DNA from: Microbotryomycetes sp. JL201
Lineage: Eukaryota > Basidiomycota > Microbotryomycetes
Direction of reading: 5' to 3'
DNA length: 64,000 nucleotides
Assembly: GCA_033819885.1 (NCBI GenBank)
Contig: JAQYUZ010000002.1
Span: forward strand, 676,276-740,275
The notes under the pieces are model-generated. The model did no database searches. It worked only from the letters and a program-made list of their open reading frames with translations, and had not been told where the DNA came from. This document shows positions 14,028 to 26,921 of the stretch, in pieces; position 1 is the stretch's first letter; each line of letters begins with the position of its first letter. The position numbers and the translations under genes were made by a program.

Positions 14028-17000
14028 CTACCGTCTCATGGACGACGCGGCGCTGCCGCTGCCACTCTCCGCCGAGAAATCGAGCAGTGTCTTGCCTTCT
14101 TGTCTCGCTTCCTTTTGTGCATCACGGAGCCAGGCTTGTCGGTCTTGGTCCGACATGACTGCCCAAACTCGTGCGTCAGGGCGGTCCACTGCCCCGCTAC
14201 CCAACACGGGCGAGTTCAGACCGCCTGGCGAGGGGACTGGCACAGGAGGAATAGCAAGTATCGAAGGCTTGGGCCTCAAACTTGGGTTGCGCGACAGAGA
14301 TGGGGTCGAGGACGGTGAATTGTTGCCGCTTGATTGAGCGACGGCGGCGGCAGAGTTGAATAGTTGCGCATGCGATGACGGCACTGCCTTGACTGCAGAG
14401 ACGGCGTTCTCGGTACGTACGAGGGGATTCTGTAGCGGATTTGGGCATCAGAGGGACTCTGTCGCAAGACTTGTTTTTACAAGCCAACTCACTCTTGCTT
14501 CGACGACCGCCTTGACCCACTTTGTCAACTCTTCTGGCGTCTTGACGCTCACAAAGTGACAGTACTCTGACTCGTTCTCGTAGTGTGCCCTCGGCAACTT
14601 TGACTTGAGAGCGAACACGAACGGTTTCGGCGCCTTGAGATCGCCAATGACGTGACTTGCGACGAAAAATACGTCGAATGACGCCAACTGGCACAGAACC
14701 GTTGCATCCTTTGGCTGTCGGAATAGTGGTGTCAAAGAAACGCACACTTGCAGCTTCGCCCGAGCATTTCGCTGACCTTTTCTGATTTGGCTTGCCACAC
14801 TGCGTTGTCCCTGATCTGTAGAAACCGCTTTGTCCACTTGCCCTTCTTCACCTGAAGCTGCACAAAAGAACTTTGCGGTACGGCTGGCTGGATGCGAAGC
14901 TGCAACACATCGTGACTCATGAGCAATGAGAGCTAAACTGGTTGTCCAAGGACGGCAGGAACTCACAGAGGCAGACAACAGAGGCCACAATGTGGTTCGC
15001 TTTATGATCAGAATGTTCGTGTCATGGTCCCAACTTTTGATGACGTCCGCCACAAACTCGTACTCTCGAATCGGTCGCTCTGAAAGTGGAGATGGAACAA
15101 GGTCTGGTCAGTTAAAAGTCTAAGGACATGAGAAGGATGCTCACCAAGGCCTAGAACTCGACAAAGTTCCCACAACGAGAAGCCTCCTTCGTTGTCTGAT
15201 CCGAACGTCAACAAGCCTTGCTTCTTTGCGATCGCTACAATGTCCGAACAAGTCGTCGCGCTCGACACATGGACCCTCATCTTTTTCGTGTGGTCGCCGA
15301 CAAAGATTTTATGTTCGACGGTGGGCAAAGCGGGCGCTGGGGCGCCGATTCGAGGTGATCCAGAAGGAGAGTTGTTGGCAGAGGCTGTCGTCATGGCTCT
15401 CAGTGCTGCAGAGTGACCTTGACTGCTCGTTGAAGGAGCGTTGGATGCGGCAGTGTTTGATCTCGACCGCTGCATTGAGGAAGACGATCCAGAAGGACGT
15501 CTCTGAGATGCTTGGCGCGACGGAGGTGCTGAAGTCGAGCCGGCATGGTGGCGCGAGGACATTGACGCACTGCGTGAGGTTGGGACTGGCACGGTGAGAC
15601 TCGGCGAGCGTGGTGCCGCAGCGGCTCGAGCGTGCTTCTGAGCCGCCACTGAGTCGATCGTGAGCGCGCTTCGCGCAGGTGAAGCATCTCGTGACCGGCT
15701 CTTGACTGCTTGTGCAGTCTCGGGGCTCAAGATCGGCAACGAGCGGAGAACGACGTCGGGCGAGTCAATGGTGAGCGCCGAGTTTGCGACGACAGGGTCA
15801 AGTGGCGCCGATGGCGAGCGAGTCAACGATGCCGACCGCCGCTCGACGGCCTCATCCGTCTGAGGTAGCAAAGAGTGGCCGAGAGTTGTTCCAAGACTGA
15901 TCGATCGACCTTGACGGTCATCAACCGGGTCGACCAGCTTGTCAAACTTGAACGGGTCTCGCTTGTCGGACGACCGTTTCAACTTTGACTTTTTCGAAGC
16001 TTGCCTGAGCGACTTTTGTGCCGTCAAAGCGCCTGGAATCTCTGCAAGCGGCTTGTCGTCTTCGCTCGAGCGAGTCTCGCTCTCGACCTGTTCGTCGCCC
16101 TCGTCTTCGCCGGAATCTGCACCTTCGTCTTCTGACGAGCTTGTGGACTCTTCGTCGGCATGCCAAGCACCCTGGTCGAGGGACGGCGTCGAGACCGGAA
16201 AGACAATGACGTCTTGCACTCCATAAGGTCCTTCGTCCGACAGGACGGGAGATGCGATGCGGTCCAGCAGGTCGTCGTCGCCTTGGTCGTCGTCCAGCTT
16301 CTGTTTACGCTTACTTGACGCAACCGTCAGCTCGGACTGATTCGTTAGTTCGCCAAATGGTGCCGATGTGATCGTGGGCGATGGAGCTGGCGAAGCCGAA
16401 GGGAAAACAGGCGAGTCGAGACTTGCCGCAAAAAACGACGATGATCTGGCCGGACGCGGCATGACTTGGTCTTTTTCAGACGACAAATCGATGAATGCGC
16501 GCAAAGACATTCGAGCTTCGTCGATTCCGGGCGACGGCGGAACTTGGATCTCGGCCGCGGATGAATGCAGCACTTCGAGCTCATCTGAAGGTCTGGCCGA
16601 CGATGTGACCGACGCTGTGATCTGGGGCTGCTTCGTTTCCTCTACGACAGCTGCCTCGGAGAATGCTACCGTGGTCGGAGGCGCCGATAGCGGTACCGTG
16701 AGCGCAGGTACCGGAGGAACATCGGCTTTGCTGCTGCCAAACACCTGCGGAAGGAACAAGGAAAACCGTTTCTTGTTTGCCTTTGGTGACGATAACGACT
16801 TTGGAGACGCAGGCACAGGCGCGACTTTGACTTGAGAGCTCGCCGCACTGGGTTTGACTGCCGAAAGCTTCGGAGTTGACGCAGACCGCCGGACCGAACG
16901 AGCGTGGTCAGTCGCAACTTGGTCGCTTGACTTGGCTGCCAGAGCTTGCTCGCTCTTGCGCTTCTTCAGCATGCCAAACGACATTCTCTTGCCAAGAGTC

Positions 17001-19054
17001 GGCGGTGGTGGCGACGCTGGCTCCGCGGTCAAAGGGGGAGCCGCAAGAGGCGACTTGGGCGCAGAAACTTGCGAAGGAGATTTCGGGGGCAAACCGGGAT
17101 GACTGGGTCCCTCCTTGGCTTTGCCGCGCCCGTCCGGAACTTTCGAGGACGATCCAGACGAGGGCGAGGCGTCCCAGAGGGGAAAACCAAAGTCGCCCTC
17201 GAGATGAAGAGCACTCGTCGGCCGCATATACATTTCGGCCGGCGAGGAGGAGTCGCGGACGCGACTCGCCGGTCTGTCTGTGGACGATTTGCGCGACGGC
17301 GTTGGCGAGATGCTCGGTGAACGCGAAGGATTTGGCGAGTAAGGTTCAAGCGTCGACGACGGACGTCTAGCCATCGATTGCGGACGCATGGAAACGACCT
17401 CGACTCCGGGCGAAGGAGGCAAGGCCGAATGTGGCAAAGGCGTAGGCGATGTTTGCAGCCTCTGTCCGGGCAAGAAGGATGCTCGTCGTTCCTCGGACAT
17501 GTCAGTGATAGCAGATTTGACAGGAGGAGTCGGTTGCGTGCGAAGTATTTCTGGCATTGGCTGCAGAGACGAGACTGCTCGCGAGGTTGGAGGAGGCGAC
17601 TCTCGGAGCGAGTTTCTGACGATGTCCGGCTTTGCAGTTGCCGTCTCGTAGAGAGGCAGCGCCGCAGGCAATACCGAGAAGCTATGAGGAGCGACAAAGG
17701 CCGTCTGGTATGTAGTCACTTCATCTTTCGACGCGCTGAACGATGTGTCTGCCGATGCTGAAACGTGCGTCGAAGCATCATGACTCGAGTGCGTAAAGTG
17801 CGAAGACTTATCGCTCTGCTGGTCGTCAGTGTCACTAGCTAGTGCAACGTCGTGCGCTAGTTCCGGCGTCGTTACGATTGTAGTGGCGGAGGCGTCGAAC
17901 AGGCCGAGACCTCGCATCTGCCCGTCTGAGGTACCCGATCGAGGCTGCTCTGCCTCTGCCAGCTTATTCAGTTGTGCAAACAAGTCTGACGTGTTGTCTG
18001 CATCAAGCAAATCAGGTACAGACATTTCGTCGGTGCTGACATCCGACTCGTCTTCGAACGGCAAAGTGGGGGCAGAGTCGACCGTCGGAGGCAATGGAAA
18101 GTCGAGCAAGTTGCTGTTCCTTTTGCTTGTTGGGATCTGTGAGGCCCTAGCCATTGAAACTCCGTCGTTGGTTGCGAACGCCTGCAGGTCGCTGTACGAC
18201 GGGAATTCGCTGATGTCGGCCGAATCGCTGTTGGACGATGATGAAGTGTCGGTGCGTTGACGATCATTGAGCGAGGCGTCTTGTACGACCTGAGCAGCGC
18301 ACTCAGGTTCCTGTGTGGGTTCGAATGAGAGGTGAGCAAGCGTAGTCGGTATTCTAGAGCGCTTTTTCGGCCAGCTCACTATGTTTTCCTGCTCTTGCAA
18401 TCCTGTGGCATTCCACAGCTGCTGCGCCTTTGCCTGTGACGACGCGCGAATGTGGTGCGCCGCCGTCGGGAGCGATGAAGAGCGTGGTGAGAGTTTCGGT
18501 CGAGTGTCCGCCTCGTCGACAGCTTCAGACACGGTCGTCAATTCTCGCTCTTGGATGTGAGTCGGAGGCAGAGTCGCGTCGGTGCTGCTGGCCGGGCTGA
18601 GCGCGATGGCATTTAGGTGCCTGCTCGACCGCGGACTTGCGAGCTTGTGAAGCGACTCGAACTGGGTGTCGAGCATGGCGAGTGACGACCGAAGAGCTTT
18701 GTGGTGGTCTTTGGGGTGGCTTGACATGTCGGGTGTCGCTGTCGCGTGAGCTTGTGCGGTTGACGTGCCTGTGTCGAGCGCGTTTGGCGCGAGCGGCGAC
18801 GGCGGCAGCGGCACACTTGTCGGTGACGGCGCCGCTCTGTCCGCATCTTTGGTGCTCACGTCAGCAGAGGTCACAGTGCCAATGTGCAGGTTGACTTTGG
18901 GGGCATTTTGCGATTTGCGTGGCATCTGTGAGACCGTTGTCGTCTGCTGCTTTGAGCGCGCAAGCAGGTTCTGAATCGACTTTGGCCGAAACAGGCTCTT
19001 GCGCGGTGGTTTGACGGGAGTCGTCGAGCCATTCTGGTTTGCGTGCGATCCCAT
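14028..19054 (-). CDS. Large disordered protein with C-terminal RA-PH tandem (MRL/Grb7-like arrangement)
   Basis: This is a probable Ras-family GTPase effector and membrane-binding adaptor. The first ATG is at 19054 (MGSHANQNG). About 1,250 residues of Ser/Pro-rich, largely disordered sequence follow, with many SP/TP sites, KSP-type motifs and RKSLF/RRxS kinase-like sites. Then comes an RA-type domain (HKIFVGDHTKKMRVHVSS, LWELCRVLGLERPIREYEFV, ADVIKSW). A PH domain follows immediately (KKGKWTKRFLQIRDN, VLCQLASFDVFFVA, KPFVFALKS, CHFVSVKTPEELTKWVKAV, with the conserved Trp). A Pro/Ser tail ends GSAASSMRR. The RA-PH order is the one seen in RIAM/lamellipodin and Grb7/10/14. The domain core is split by several small introns, and the long first exon has none. 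The exact fungal orthologue is unknown to me. Confidence 0.8.
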
Positions 19055-19521
19055 ACGCCCGAGCCGCGACCCGCGAGGAGGTGCTGCGAGCGTGCGAGTG
19101 TGGTCAGTCCGAGCGCGCGTCCGTTCCAAACCGGGCGCACGGTCTGTGCGTTCGAACACACCACTCACAAGTGTGTAAGGCGGTGGACTATACTTTAATG
19201 AATGAGCGCTGTGTGATGAAAACGAATGACTACAGTTGGTGTGGCGTCGACAGTAGCGGGTGGAGGACGACACACGCGCGCGATCCCTTCAAGTGCGCGT
19301 TGAGGCGCGTAAACAAAAGGTCACGTGACAGTTTCGAGCTGACACGAAAGCAGAGCGAAACCTTGAGCAATGCCTTCCAGAAACAAGCTTTCTTTCATAA
19401 TCCGCGGCTCCCGTACTGGCTGCCTGCAAGCACCTTGTTTGCAGCCTCCTGTACTGCCGGCACCCCTCGCCAAGTCGCGCCAGCGGGTGATCTGTCCTTC
19501 GGCGAGCGCGACTGGACGCGC
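19055..19521. promoter_or_regulatory. Divergent promoter region between RA-PH gene and Bsd2-like gene
   Basis: This 467-bp interval between divergent starts should carry both promoters. A CACGTGAC box at 19320-19327 matches an E-box/bHLH site. This is a sequence match only. Open frames here are continuations of neighbouring frames without initiators. Confidence 0.4.
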
Positions 19522-21445
19522 ATGTCATTCTTTCGGAGAGCGGGCGCATCGGCGTCATCTTCTCAACACCACAGGCCGTCGCTGGCGCCCGACTTTGGCG
19601 CGTTCGACGACGAGGAGGAGGATGACGAAGCCTCGGCGCCACAGCGCCCCATGCTCGGCCGCGACAATGCACGCAGGCTATCGTTTGGTGACGAGCATAG
19701 GGCCGGACACGATAGTACGACTCGTCAAGGCGCCATCTTGCTCAACTCAACGGTCGAGGACCCGCTGACAAGCTCATTGCGGCGGCCAAACCAACAAGCA
19801 CCGCCGCTCGTCGGCCGAGCACCTCAAACAGACACGCCGAGCACTTTGTCACTGCCTGGTAGCTACGATTTCGAGCCTCAAGGACACGAGGGGGCTCCTG
19901 TCGCCGTCACGCCGCGTGTGCACGCACCGCTCGGGCATGCAGCGGCCCGGCCCTCGGCGTACGACGATGCCAACGAGCCTGACACGGCGACTGCAGACTC
20001 GCATAGACCCCCACACCGGCAGTCGACGACCGCTCTTTCGACCTTGGCGCAGAGACTGCTGCCACAGACGCTGTACAGTCGCCTGAGTCAGCGCGACGGC
20101 GACGGCGAAGCGTCGAGCGGCTTGCTGTTCAGTCAGGACGAGCCTTCCTCAGCCGACGACACAGACACGGACCGGCCGCCGCAACCAAACATCGATTCGC
20201 GGCCGTCGTATCCGCCACGACCGAGCGCGGCAGGCGGCGCAGGCTTGCCATCTCACGTGCCCTTGCCAGCTCGCGCTCCTCAGTTTGCAGCACCGAGAGC
20301 AGATGGAACCACGAGAGTGTTTGGAGGAGGCCAGAACAATGACGGCGTCTTTGCAAACCTGTCGGCCAAGCCAGACAACACCAACAGCTTAGGCTACGTC
20401 GGCGGCGACGATGACGAGCACAAAGATGAGATTCTGCCGGTACGTATCCTCAATGCGAGCAGATTTGACCATGGGGAACCGACTGATTCAATCCATGCTG
20501 TCCATCTAGGCTTACGAAGTTGCAGCACTCGACTCGACTCCGCCGTACTGGGAGACAACCGTCATCACGCCCGGTGGCACGCTCGGACCAGACGACATTT
20601 GCGTCGACGGTCTGCCTGTTGGCAACCTGTTCGGCTTTGCTTGGAACTTGCTCGTGTCCATGTCATTCCAGTTTGTCGGTCAGTCTCGTCGTGGGCAAGT
20701 TGTCCACGGTGCGCACTCGTTGACGCCACAGACTACAGGTTTCCTGCTCACCTATCTCCTGCACACCACTCATGCCGCCAAGAATGGTTCCAGAGCTGGC
20801 CTTGGAATCACTATGATACAGTTGGGCGTAAGTCGCTCATCGCAGGACCATGCAAAGCCTTTGAGTGCTGATCACCTTGTGGTGTCGATAGTTCTATCTT
20901 AAACAGAGAGCAGACCATCCCGAGCTATTTGAAATGATGCCTGGCGACTTGTCAGGACTTGACGGTGCGACAGGTCCGCAGAGCGACGATCCGAGCAATT
21001 GGTCTTGGTGGGGCGGCATGGCACCACCTGTGGATCCAGAAGCTTCTGAGGACGCGGCCTCTGCGACTTTGTCTGCGCTTGGATCTCTTCCGACGCAGAT
21101 ACATGGCGCACTGGGAGGTGTCTTGAGCTCGAGCAATCCTGGCTCGATGCGCAACTCGTCGCAGATGCCGACTTTGACGGGCCAAATGAGCGAGGAGGAA
21201 CTCGTGCGCATGTCGACTGCCGCAAACGAATGGATGGCCTTTATGATGATCACTCTAGGAGTGGGTTTTGCATCCGTCGGTTCAGTTTGATCTTTCCTGA
21301 CTTTTGCCTTGGCCTACAGTCATTTTTGATCGTCGGCGCCGTCTTGTCGTATTGGCGAGCTGTCAGGTGGGCTCGAGCAGTCCGTGCTGGCCAAGGTCCG
21401 CAAAGCGACCAAGAGTCGCTCATCGGTCGGCTACTCGCTTCGTGA
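19522..21445 (+). CDS. Bsd2/Ndfip-type membrane adaptor for Nedd4-family ubiquitin ligases
   Basis: This is an ER/Golgi-endosomal three-helix membrane protein that, in yeast Bsd2 and human NDFIP1/2, recruits Rsp5/Nedd4 ligase to cargo such as metal transporters. A long hydrophilic N-terminus from the ATG at 19522 (MSFFRRAGAS) precedes a PPYW element (STPPYWETTV), close to a PPxY ligase-binding motif. Next come DGLPVGNLFGFAWNLLVSMS and FQFVGFLLTYLLHTTHAAK, then GSRAGLGITMIQLGFYLKQR, the family core. The third hydrophobic segment (FLIVGAVLSYWRAVRW) sits near the C-terminus, which ends RLLAS. Five exons join in frame. I am confident of the family, less so of the metal-homeostasis role. Confidence 0.87.
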
Positions 21446-21601
21446 TTCTGTAACAATTCGTGAAAGGGTCGATGAGGTGTTGGTTCTCTTTGTTTGTTTG
21501 TTTGTTGTAGAGTGCGTCAGAGTCCCAATTTGTCAAGAACTACTACAGGGTTTCCTCCGCCCCCACAATTGCGCTTGCTCCCTTCTACGCGCTTTCACTG
21601 A

Positions 21602-22599
21602 ATGCAAGACGCACCGTTGACACCAGTCAGTCGCGTGCTCGGTTAAGTCACCATGCTTGATTTCTGACGAGTTGGTCATGACAGCTATCGAGTCCGCCTC
21701 GCTCTCGCGCAGCGTCTACCGACGCCCGTCCACCGTCACCCACGTCAGCACGAGTTGCAACAACGACAACTTCAACAACAACAACGAGCGCAACACAATC
21801 GCAATCAGGTCCCATGTCCGGGTCACATGGTGCTGCGGCAATATCACAAGACATTGACGTGATAGCGCGAGACAACGCTGCAGCTAAAGAAACTCGTTAC
21901 GATCATCCTCAACGGCATGACTCTGTCGAAAGCACATTAGACAACCAAGACGAACGTGATCAAAGTCAAGGTGACGTAGACAGCGAAGAGGATCAAGACG
22001 GTCAAGGTGGCGACAGTGACTCGATGGCTGTGGATGATGTAGATGTGAGAACTTTGCTTTCTCCCTCCTCTCATTCGAATGATTGAGCGAAGCACGAGTT
22101 GATGAGAATCAAACTCGCAGGTTCACCCGTCAGGGCGAGCAGAAGTTGAGTTTTCCAAGACCAGCCGAGCACGTTCAACGCGCAACACGGACGTAGAAAC
22201 ACACATGAAATCGCCGCGACAAACAGTCGGGGCCGGTTCTGGAGGGGCTTGGTCGTCAAGAATGGCAAGCAGTTCCGGCTCGAGAGGCAGGTCACGTACC
22301 GGTGGCAAGACGCACAGCTCACACCGTCACGCTCGCATGAACGCCATGATAGACCAAGATGGAAGCTTTGGCAACTTTTTGGGTGCCCCTGGCGGACAGG
22401 GTGATGGTGCCAAAGTAATCGACGTTGATTACGAAGGACGCCGTAAGTCGCTTCGTCTCTCCTTGGGGTCGGCTGACAGGGAAAAAACCATTGACGAGGA
22501 TTTTTTTCCCCAGTCACATTTGATCCTTTCATGCCATTCCCACCAACAAATCAGAGTTCAGTTCCAGTCGAGTCATCTACGACTACTGCGACTGCTTGA
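21602..22599 (+). CDS. Hypothetical Ser/Thr- and acidic-rich protein
   Basis: I do not recognise this gene. A 24-nt first exon (MQDAPLTP) followed by a 59-nt intron with a GTCAGT donor opens the frame that continues LSSPPRSRAASTDARPPSP. The protein then has a Thr/Ser run, an acidic stretch (DQSQGDVDSEEDQDGQGG), basic Ser/Arg sequence (SGSRGRSRTGGKTHSSHRHA) and a more ordered part, MNAMIDQDGSFGNFLGAP, then KVIDVDYEGRRL. The last exon reads TFDPFMPFPPTNQS and ends TTTATA. It looks disordered and possibly nuclear, which is inferred from composition only. The start exon is provisional. The next in-frame Met is at 21814. Confidence 0.55.
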
Positions 22600-22998
22600 C
22601 TAGGAGCAAAGCTTTCATGACGTTTCACTGTAGTTCAGGGTCGTCCCTCTTGACACGTTGCCACCTTGCTTAGGGTTTCTTTGCGTCTGCTCTCCTTTGC
22701 TTGTACTCGTTACCCTTTCCCAACGCATTGTGACGAACTCGATACCACTTTTCTTCTTTGCAGCTTGCTTGATGCTCTCACTCTGGCGGATCGTCGGCGC
22801 GAATGACACTACCCTGAATAGTTACATTTGCAAAGACGACGACGAAAAGTTCAAAGAAATGCAAATACACATCGAAAGGATCGGTATAGGAAAATAGCCA
22901 ATACCGTGAAAAGCGAATGAGAAAAAGAACAAGAACAAGGCCAACCGGCCAACCGTAAGAATCTCCCGTCTCGTCAAACTAGAGCAGTCGAGACTAAA
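22600..22998. other. Convergent 3' region, no gene seen
   Basis: This 399-bp interval lies between two genes that converge. It is AT-richer than its surroundings and would hold the 3' UTRs and polyadenylation signals of both. An open plus frame at 22658-22897 starts with TTG and is hydrophobic by composition only. Confidence 0.4.
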
Positions 22999-25900
22999 CT
23001 ACCTCCAATGAGCAGGCTTGAGCCCTGTTGAAGCGGGTGAATCCTTTTTGCCGATGGTGACGCCTTCCAAACTAGTTCTCGCTTTGACGACCGTCTCCTT
23101 GTTTGTGGTGGTCGTGCCCCCTGCCGCTGCCAAGCTGGATTCCCTCCTCGCTGCTATTCTGGCGGCACTCTTGGCCCCAAATCCACCAATGATAGCTGTC
23201 GGAAGAACACCGTTTGCGAGGGCGGCTCCCGTGCCCGTCGACCTTTGAGCGCCAGCATTGTTCAGAGCGTTCGGCGAAGAGTTTCGAAGAGGTTGTAACA
23301 CACTGGCGCGTCTCATCGTCGTCGTCGATTTGATCGTCGTCATCGGCTTTTGAGCCGTCAACGTTAGCAAACTCATTCGAGGTCCCGAAGACGACGTAGA
23401 AGCGAGCTTGCGCGGACTACGTCGGACACTGCCGGGTACGACAGACAGTGACGGTGAAGCTCCACCTGGTATCCGGTTTGCTTTTCGAGTCGAAAACACT
23501 GATGAAGCGATGCCAGACCCAATGACGCCACTCGATGCTCCCGTCAAGAGCGAGCCGTCTGCCATCGTCGCCGTCGATGACGGTGTGGGCGGAATGTATG
23601 ACGTTCGCCTGCTGGGTTTGGCCGATCTGAGGGGACCAATATGAGAGATGCGTCGTCTTGCGGCCGCAGCAGCCGCTTTGCGAGGCGTCAGGGCCGAACT
23701 TGGTCGAACAACAGATGACGGCGCGACGGGTGCGACGAGTCCAGATTTGGTTCCTGCCATCGAGTGACTGGTGCCAGAGAATGACGTCTCACCAGACGAG
23801 GTGGACGACAGAGATGTGTTGGCCAAGTCGACGAGCGGCACTCGAGCGGACACTGGCACGGGCGGTGGAGGCATTGACGTGGCTGCTTCGAGTGGTCGCG
23901 CAAAGAAGGTTGGATCGACAACTTCAGACACCCGAGGCAACCGTGGAGCACCAAGTGGAGCGAGCGTCTTGCTACGAAGCGTGCCTGTAACCGATGACGA
24001 CCTCGCTTTGAGCGCCATCATCTCTGCCGCAACCGACGCGGCGCTTGACCCAGCAAGAGTGGAAGACGCCGTCCACAGTCTCGTCTTTGGTCCAGGCGAA
24101 GGCTGGGTAGTAGTAACCGACTCTTCCACGTCATCAGGTGTCGCTGGCGAGCGATATTTGACGTCCTCAAGCTCCCAGCCGTCACCTGTCTCGTCTCGCC
24201 ATTGCACTTCCTTGCGTTTCTTGGGCGACTTGCTCAGACGCCCTCGGACGGGGAATGCGACGTTCTTCCGTGGACTGCGCTTGGCGAACGTTGGCACATT
24301 TGCCCGGGCTAGCATCGGACTGCTGGTGTTAAACGCGAGGGCAGAAGCAGTGGCGAGCCGAGGCGCTTTCGCTGATAAATCCTCGTGCTCGAGTGGCGTG
24401 CGCATGCCGCTGGGCCGCTTTGTGCCCAAATTATAGCCAGTGTTGCCCAGCAGCAGAGCCGATAGCAAGTGAGCTGAAGCTTCTCCTACGGCGTGTGCCA
24501 GCCTCTGCAAAGGCTCTCGCTCGGTCTCGGATGAATTCGAAATTGCTTGGGAGACCATCCTGCTCGCGTCGAATAGAGCTTGCATGACCTTTGTCTGAGC
24601 CTTGAGACCCTCTCTAAGACCGTCCTCTCTTGCCTTTGAGACGTCCGCTGCCAGTCTGTTCTCGAGCACCTTAATTTCGAGCTCGAAGGCGGACAGAGCC
24701 CCAGGTCTGCAAGTTTTGAGAGACGCTGCAGCGCTGCTCGCAGTCGAGTGGTACAAATCCATGGCTCCATGGGACATCGAAGCTTCCATTTTTAACCGAG
24801 ATGCAGTCATGTCCATCGACTCGAGCATAGATTCGCAAGGCGAGTTTATTCTGGCCATGATCGGCGATGCCGTACCCTCGAAGGGGTATGTCGTAACGCC
24901 TGCTTTCCATTGGTGCAGTGCCAACGCTAGAGCGTCGACAATCTCGAGCTCGGCTTTTGCTCGCTCGCCATTGACCATTCGCTCTTTCCCACTCTCCCAG
25001 CTCGACATCAACCTCACTCTGGCGCCGGCGACAGCTCGCGAGTCTTGCTCGCGGTCTTCGGAAGCATTCGACATTGTTTGCGCGGCCAATTGCTTTTTAA
25101 GCAAATCGATTTGCTCGGCCTGCTGCATGATCTGCTGACAGTATTGTGCGACGTGTCGATCGACAGAAATAACGTTGCGAATCGCCTTTGTCTTGATCTC
25201 TTTTGCTCTGTTGGCGTATTGCAGGGTGTTGTGCGTCTCGTCGTAGTGCGCGCTCGAAGGCGACACGCAAACGATCATGACCGTCTTGCAATTGCCTCCG
25301 AGTGACGGTTTCAGCAGGCGCGTTAGTTTCGAGTCTCGATATGGCACATGGCCACGACGTTTGGGATCGCACAGCGCATTGATGCAGTTTCCGAGTGCCA
25401 GCAGAGACCTGTTGATGTTGGCGCCTTCGATGAGTCGCTCGCCTTTGTTCTTGGTGACGCTGGCGCGCTCCGAGCCCGCGAGATCGATGATTGACAATGT
25501 CGCAGACGATTGAGTATCGGTCAGGCCACCAGCTTTCGGCTTCTGTGTAACGGTGACTTGCAGCACGGCGTGAGAGCGCGATGAGGTGGCGTTTGCCTCG
25601 GTTGCGTTGACAGTCCTGTTTTGATTGCCAACCGTGATCCACTCGACAACGTCCAAGGCCGAGGTGGGCTCCTTTGAGCTGAGTCCTGCGGGCGTCGCCA
25701 TGCCTTTGCTCTCTCGCAGCTGCAACACGCCTCGTTCTGGCTCAAGCAAGTCGCGAATCGTCTCGTTGTAAATTTCGAGGTACGACACGGTCAAAGAGAA
25801 CTCGGTATCGGATGCTTTTGCGGCGATCCTCTGAAACAAGTCCTTCATAATGAGAAAGACGATGCCTGGCTGAGATTCGTTGCCGGAGATTGTATGAGTC

Positions 25901-26514
25901 TTGCCACAGCCCGTCGCCTGCGAGAGTCGGAGCCAGCGTCCGGGTCAGCCTAATACAAAAGCAAAAGCAGCCACTCGACCGGTGAGACAATGAGACTAAC
26001 TCCGTAAGCAAACACGGTCGAGTGAAAGCCGTTCATGACATGGCCGACCAACTCCTTGGCCGTGCCTTCATAGACTTGCTCCTGGTCGCACTCTTCATCG
26101 AAAACGCGGTCAAAGCAGAATCGGATGTCTTTGACTTTTTTACCCATGACGGGAGGTTGGTTCTGAGCTGGCTTTGAATACGAGGACGGGTTGGTCTCTG
26201 GCGGGTCAAAGACGAGGATGCGCTCATCGAGCACCTTGAGCGCTTTGCGGATTCCTCCTGCTCCCGTCACCAAGCGTGGAGGCTGCGGTGTTGTTGGAGT
26301 AGCTGTGAGCGCTGTCGGGTCCGAGTTGAAGAGCGTAGGGCCGGCGTTGTAGGCCGCATTCAGTTGTTGACGCTCCTTGTCGTTGAAAGGCCGCACACGC
26401 ACTGCAGCAGTCGGAGAGCGGTGTCAGCGTCATGGGCAGCGCACTTGAGCAGCTGGCAAGAGACGGCGGCGCACCTGCGACCGAGATGGACGACGCTCCG
26501 CCATCGCTCGCCAT
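22999..26514 (-). CDS. KIP3: Kinesin-8 (Kip3/KIF18 type) microtubule motor
   Basis: This is a plus-end-directed motor that shortens microtubules in spindle and nuclear positioning. Three exons fit. The first (from the ATG at 26514) ends SSISVA and splices over 73 nt to VRVRPFNDKERQQL, restoring the motor start. The second splice makes the P-loop FAYGATGCGKTHTISG. Switch I reads NATSSRSHAVLQ, switch II DLAGSERAS, followed by NINRSLLALGNCINAL and VPYRDSKLTRLLKPSLGGN. The neck KTKAIRNVISVDRHVAQYCQ is the kinesin-8 signature. The C-terminal half (about 600 residues) is basic, Ser/Pro-rich and lacks long coiled coils. It includes several SPRK repeats that could bind microtubules. Length about 1,120 residues. 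Confidence 0.93.
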
Positions 26515-26921
26515 GTTGAGTGAACCCTGGTGCCGGCGCGGCCTCGCTCAGCACACACGCTATGTCTTGACGCGAGCGCACAAACGCCGGAGCCAGATGG
26601 TTGACAACGCGCTGCGACAGGTGCGCCGAGCTGTAATGCGACAGAGACGGCCGGGCGAGCTTGAAACTTGGCGTGCGCCCCCAGAGCGGCACCTCCTATC
26701 CTTGAACGAGTATCACAAGAACAGTGCGTGCAACGAAGAAAGCGAGTAGGATACAAGACTATCACATCACGAGACGGCTGCGCTTTGCGAAGCCTGTCAT
26801 AACACAAGCTGATCGCCCTCGGAACCGAGCTTCGCGGCTTCGGTGTCCTGAACCGACATTCGCCCGTCGTCGCGCAGGCGACCGCACGGCGCCCGTTACA
26901 CGAAGCTACCGAGAATCATCA
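26515..26921. promoter_or_regulatory. Divergent promoter region between kinesin-8 and SYLF gene
   Basis: This 407-bp interval between two divergent ATGs should contain both promoters. No strong TATA box or other named element stands out, and no coding potential that I trust. Confidence 0.35.

Noticed and set aside
19039-19521. Upstream extension of the Bsd2-like frame to 19039
   Set aside because: It starts without a natural ATG, overlaps the first exon of the divergent RA-PH gene and adds no recognisable sequence.
22658-22897. Hydrophobic 79-codon plus frame between convergent genes
   Set aside because: It begins with TTG, and its apparent hydrophobicity follows from T-rich 3' UTR sequence.
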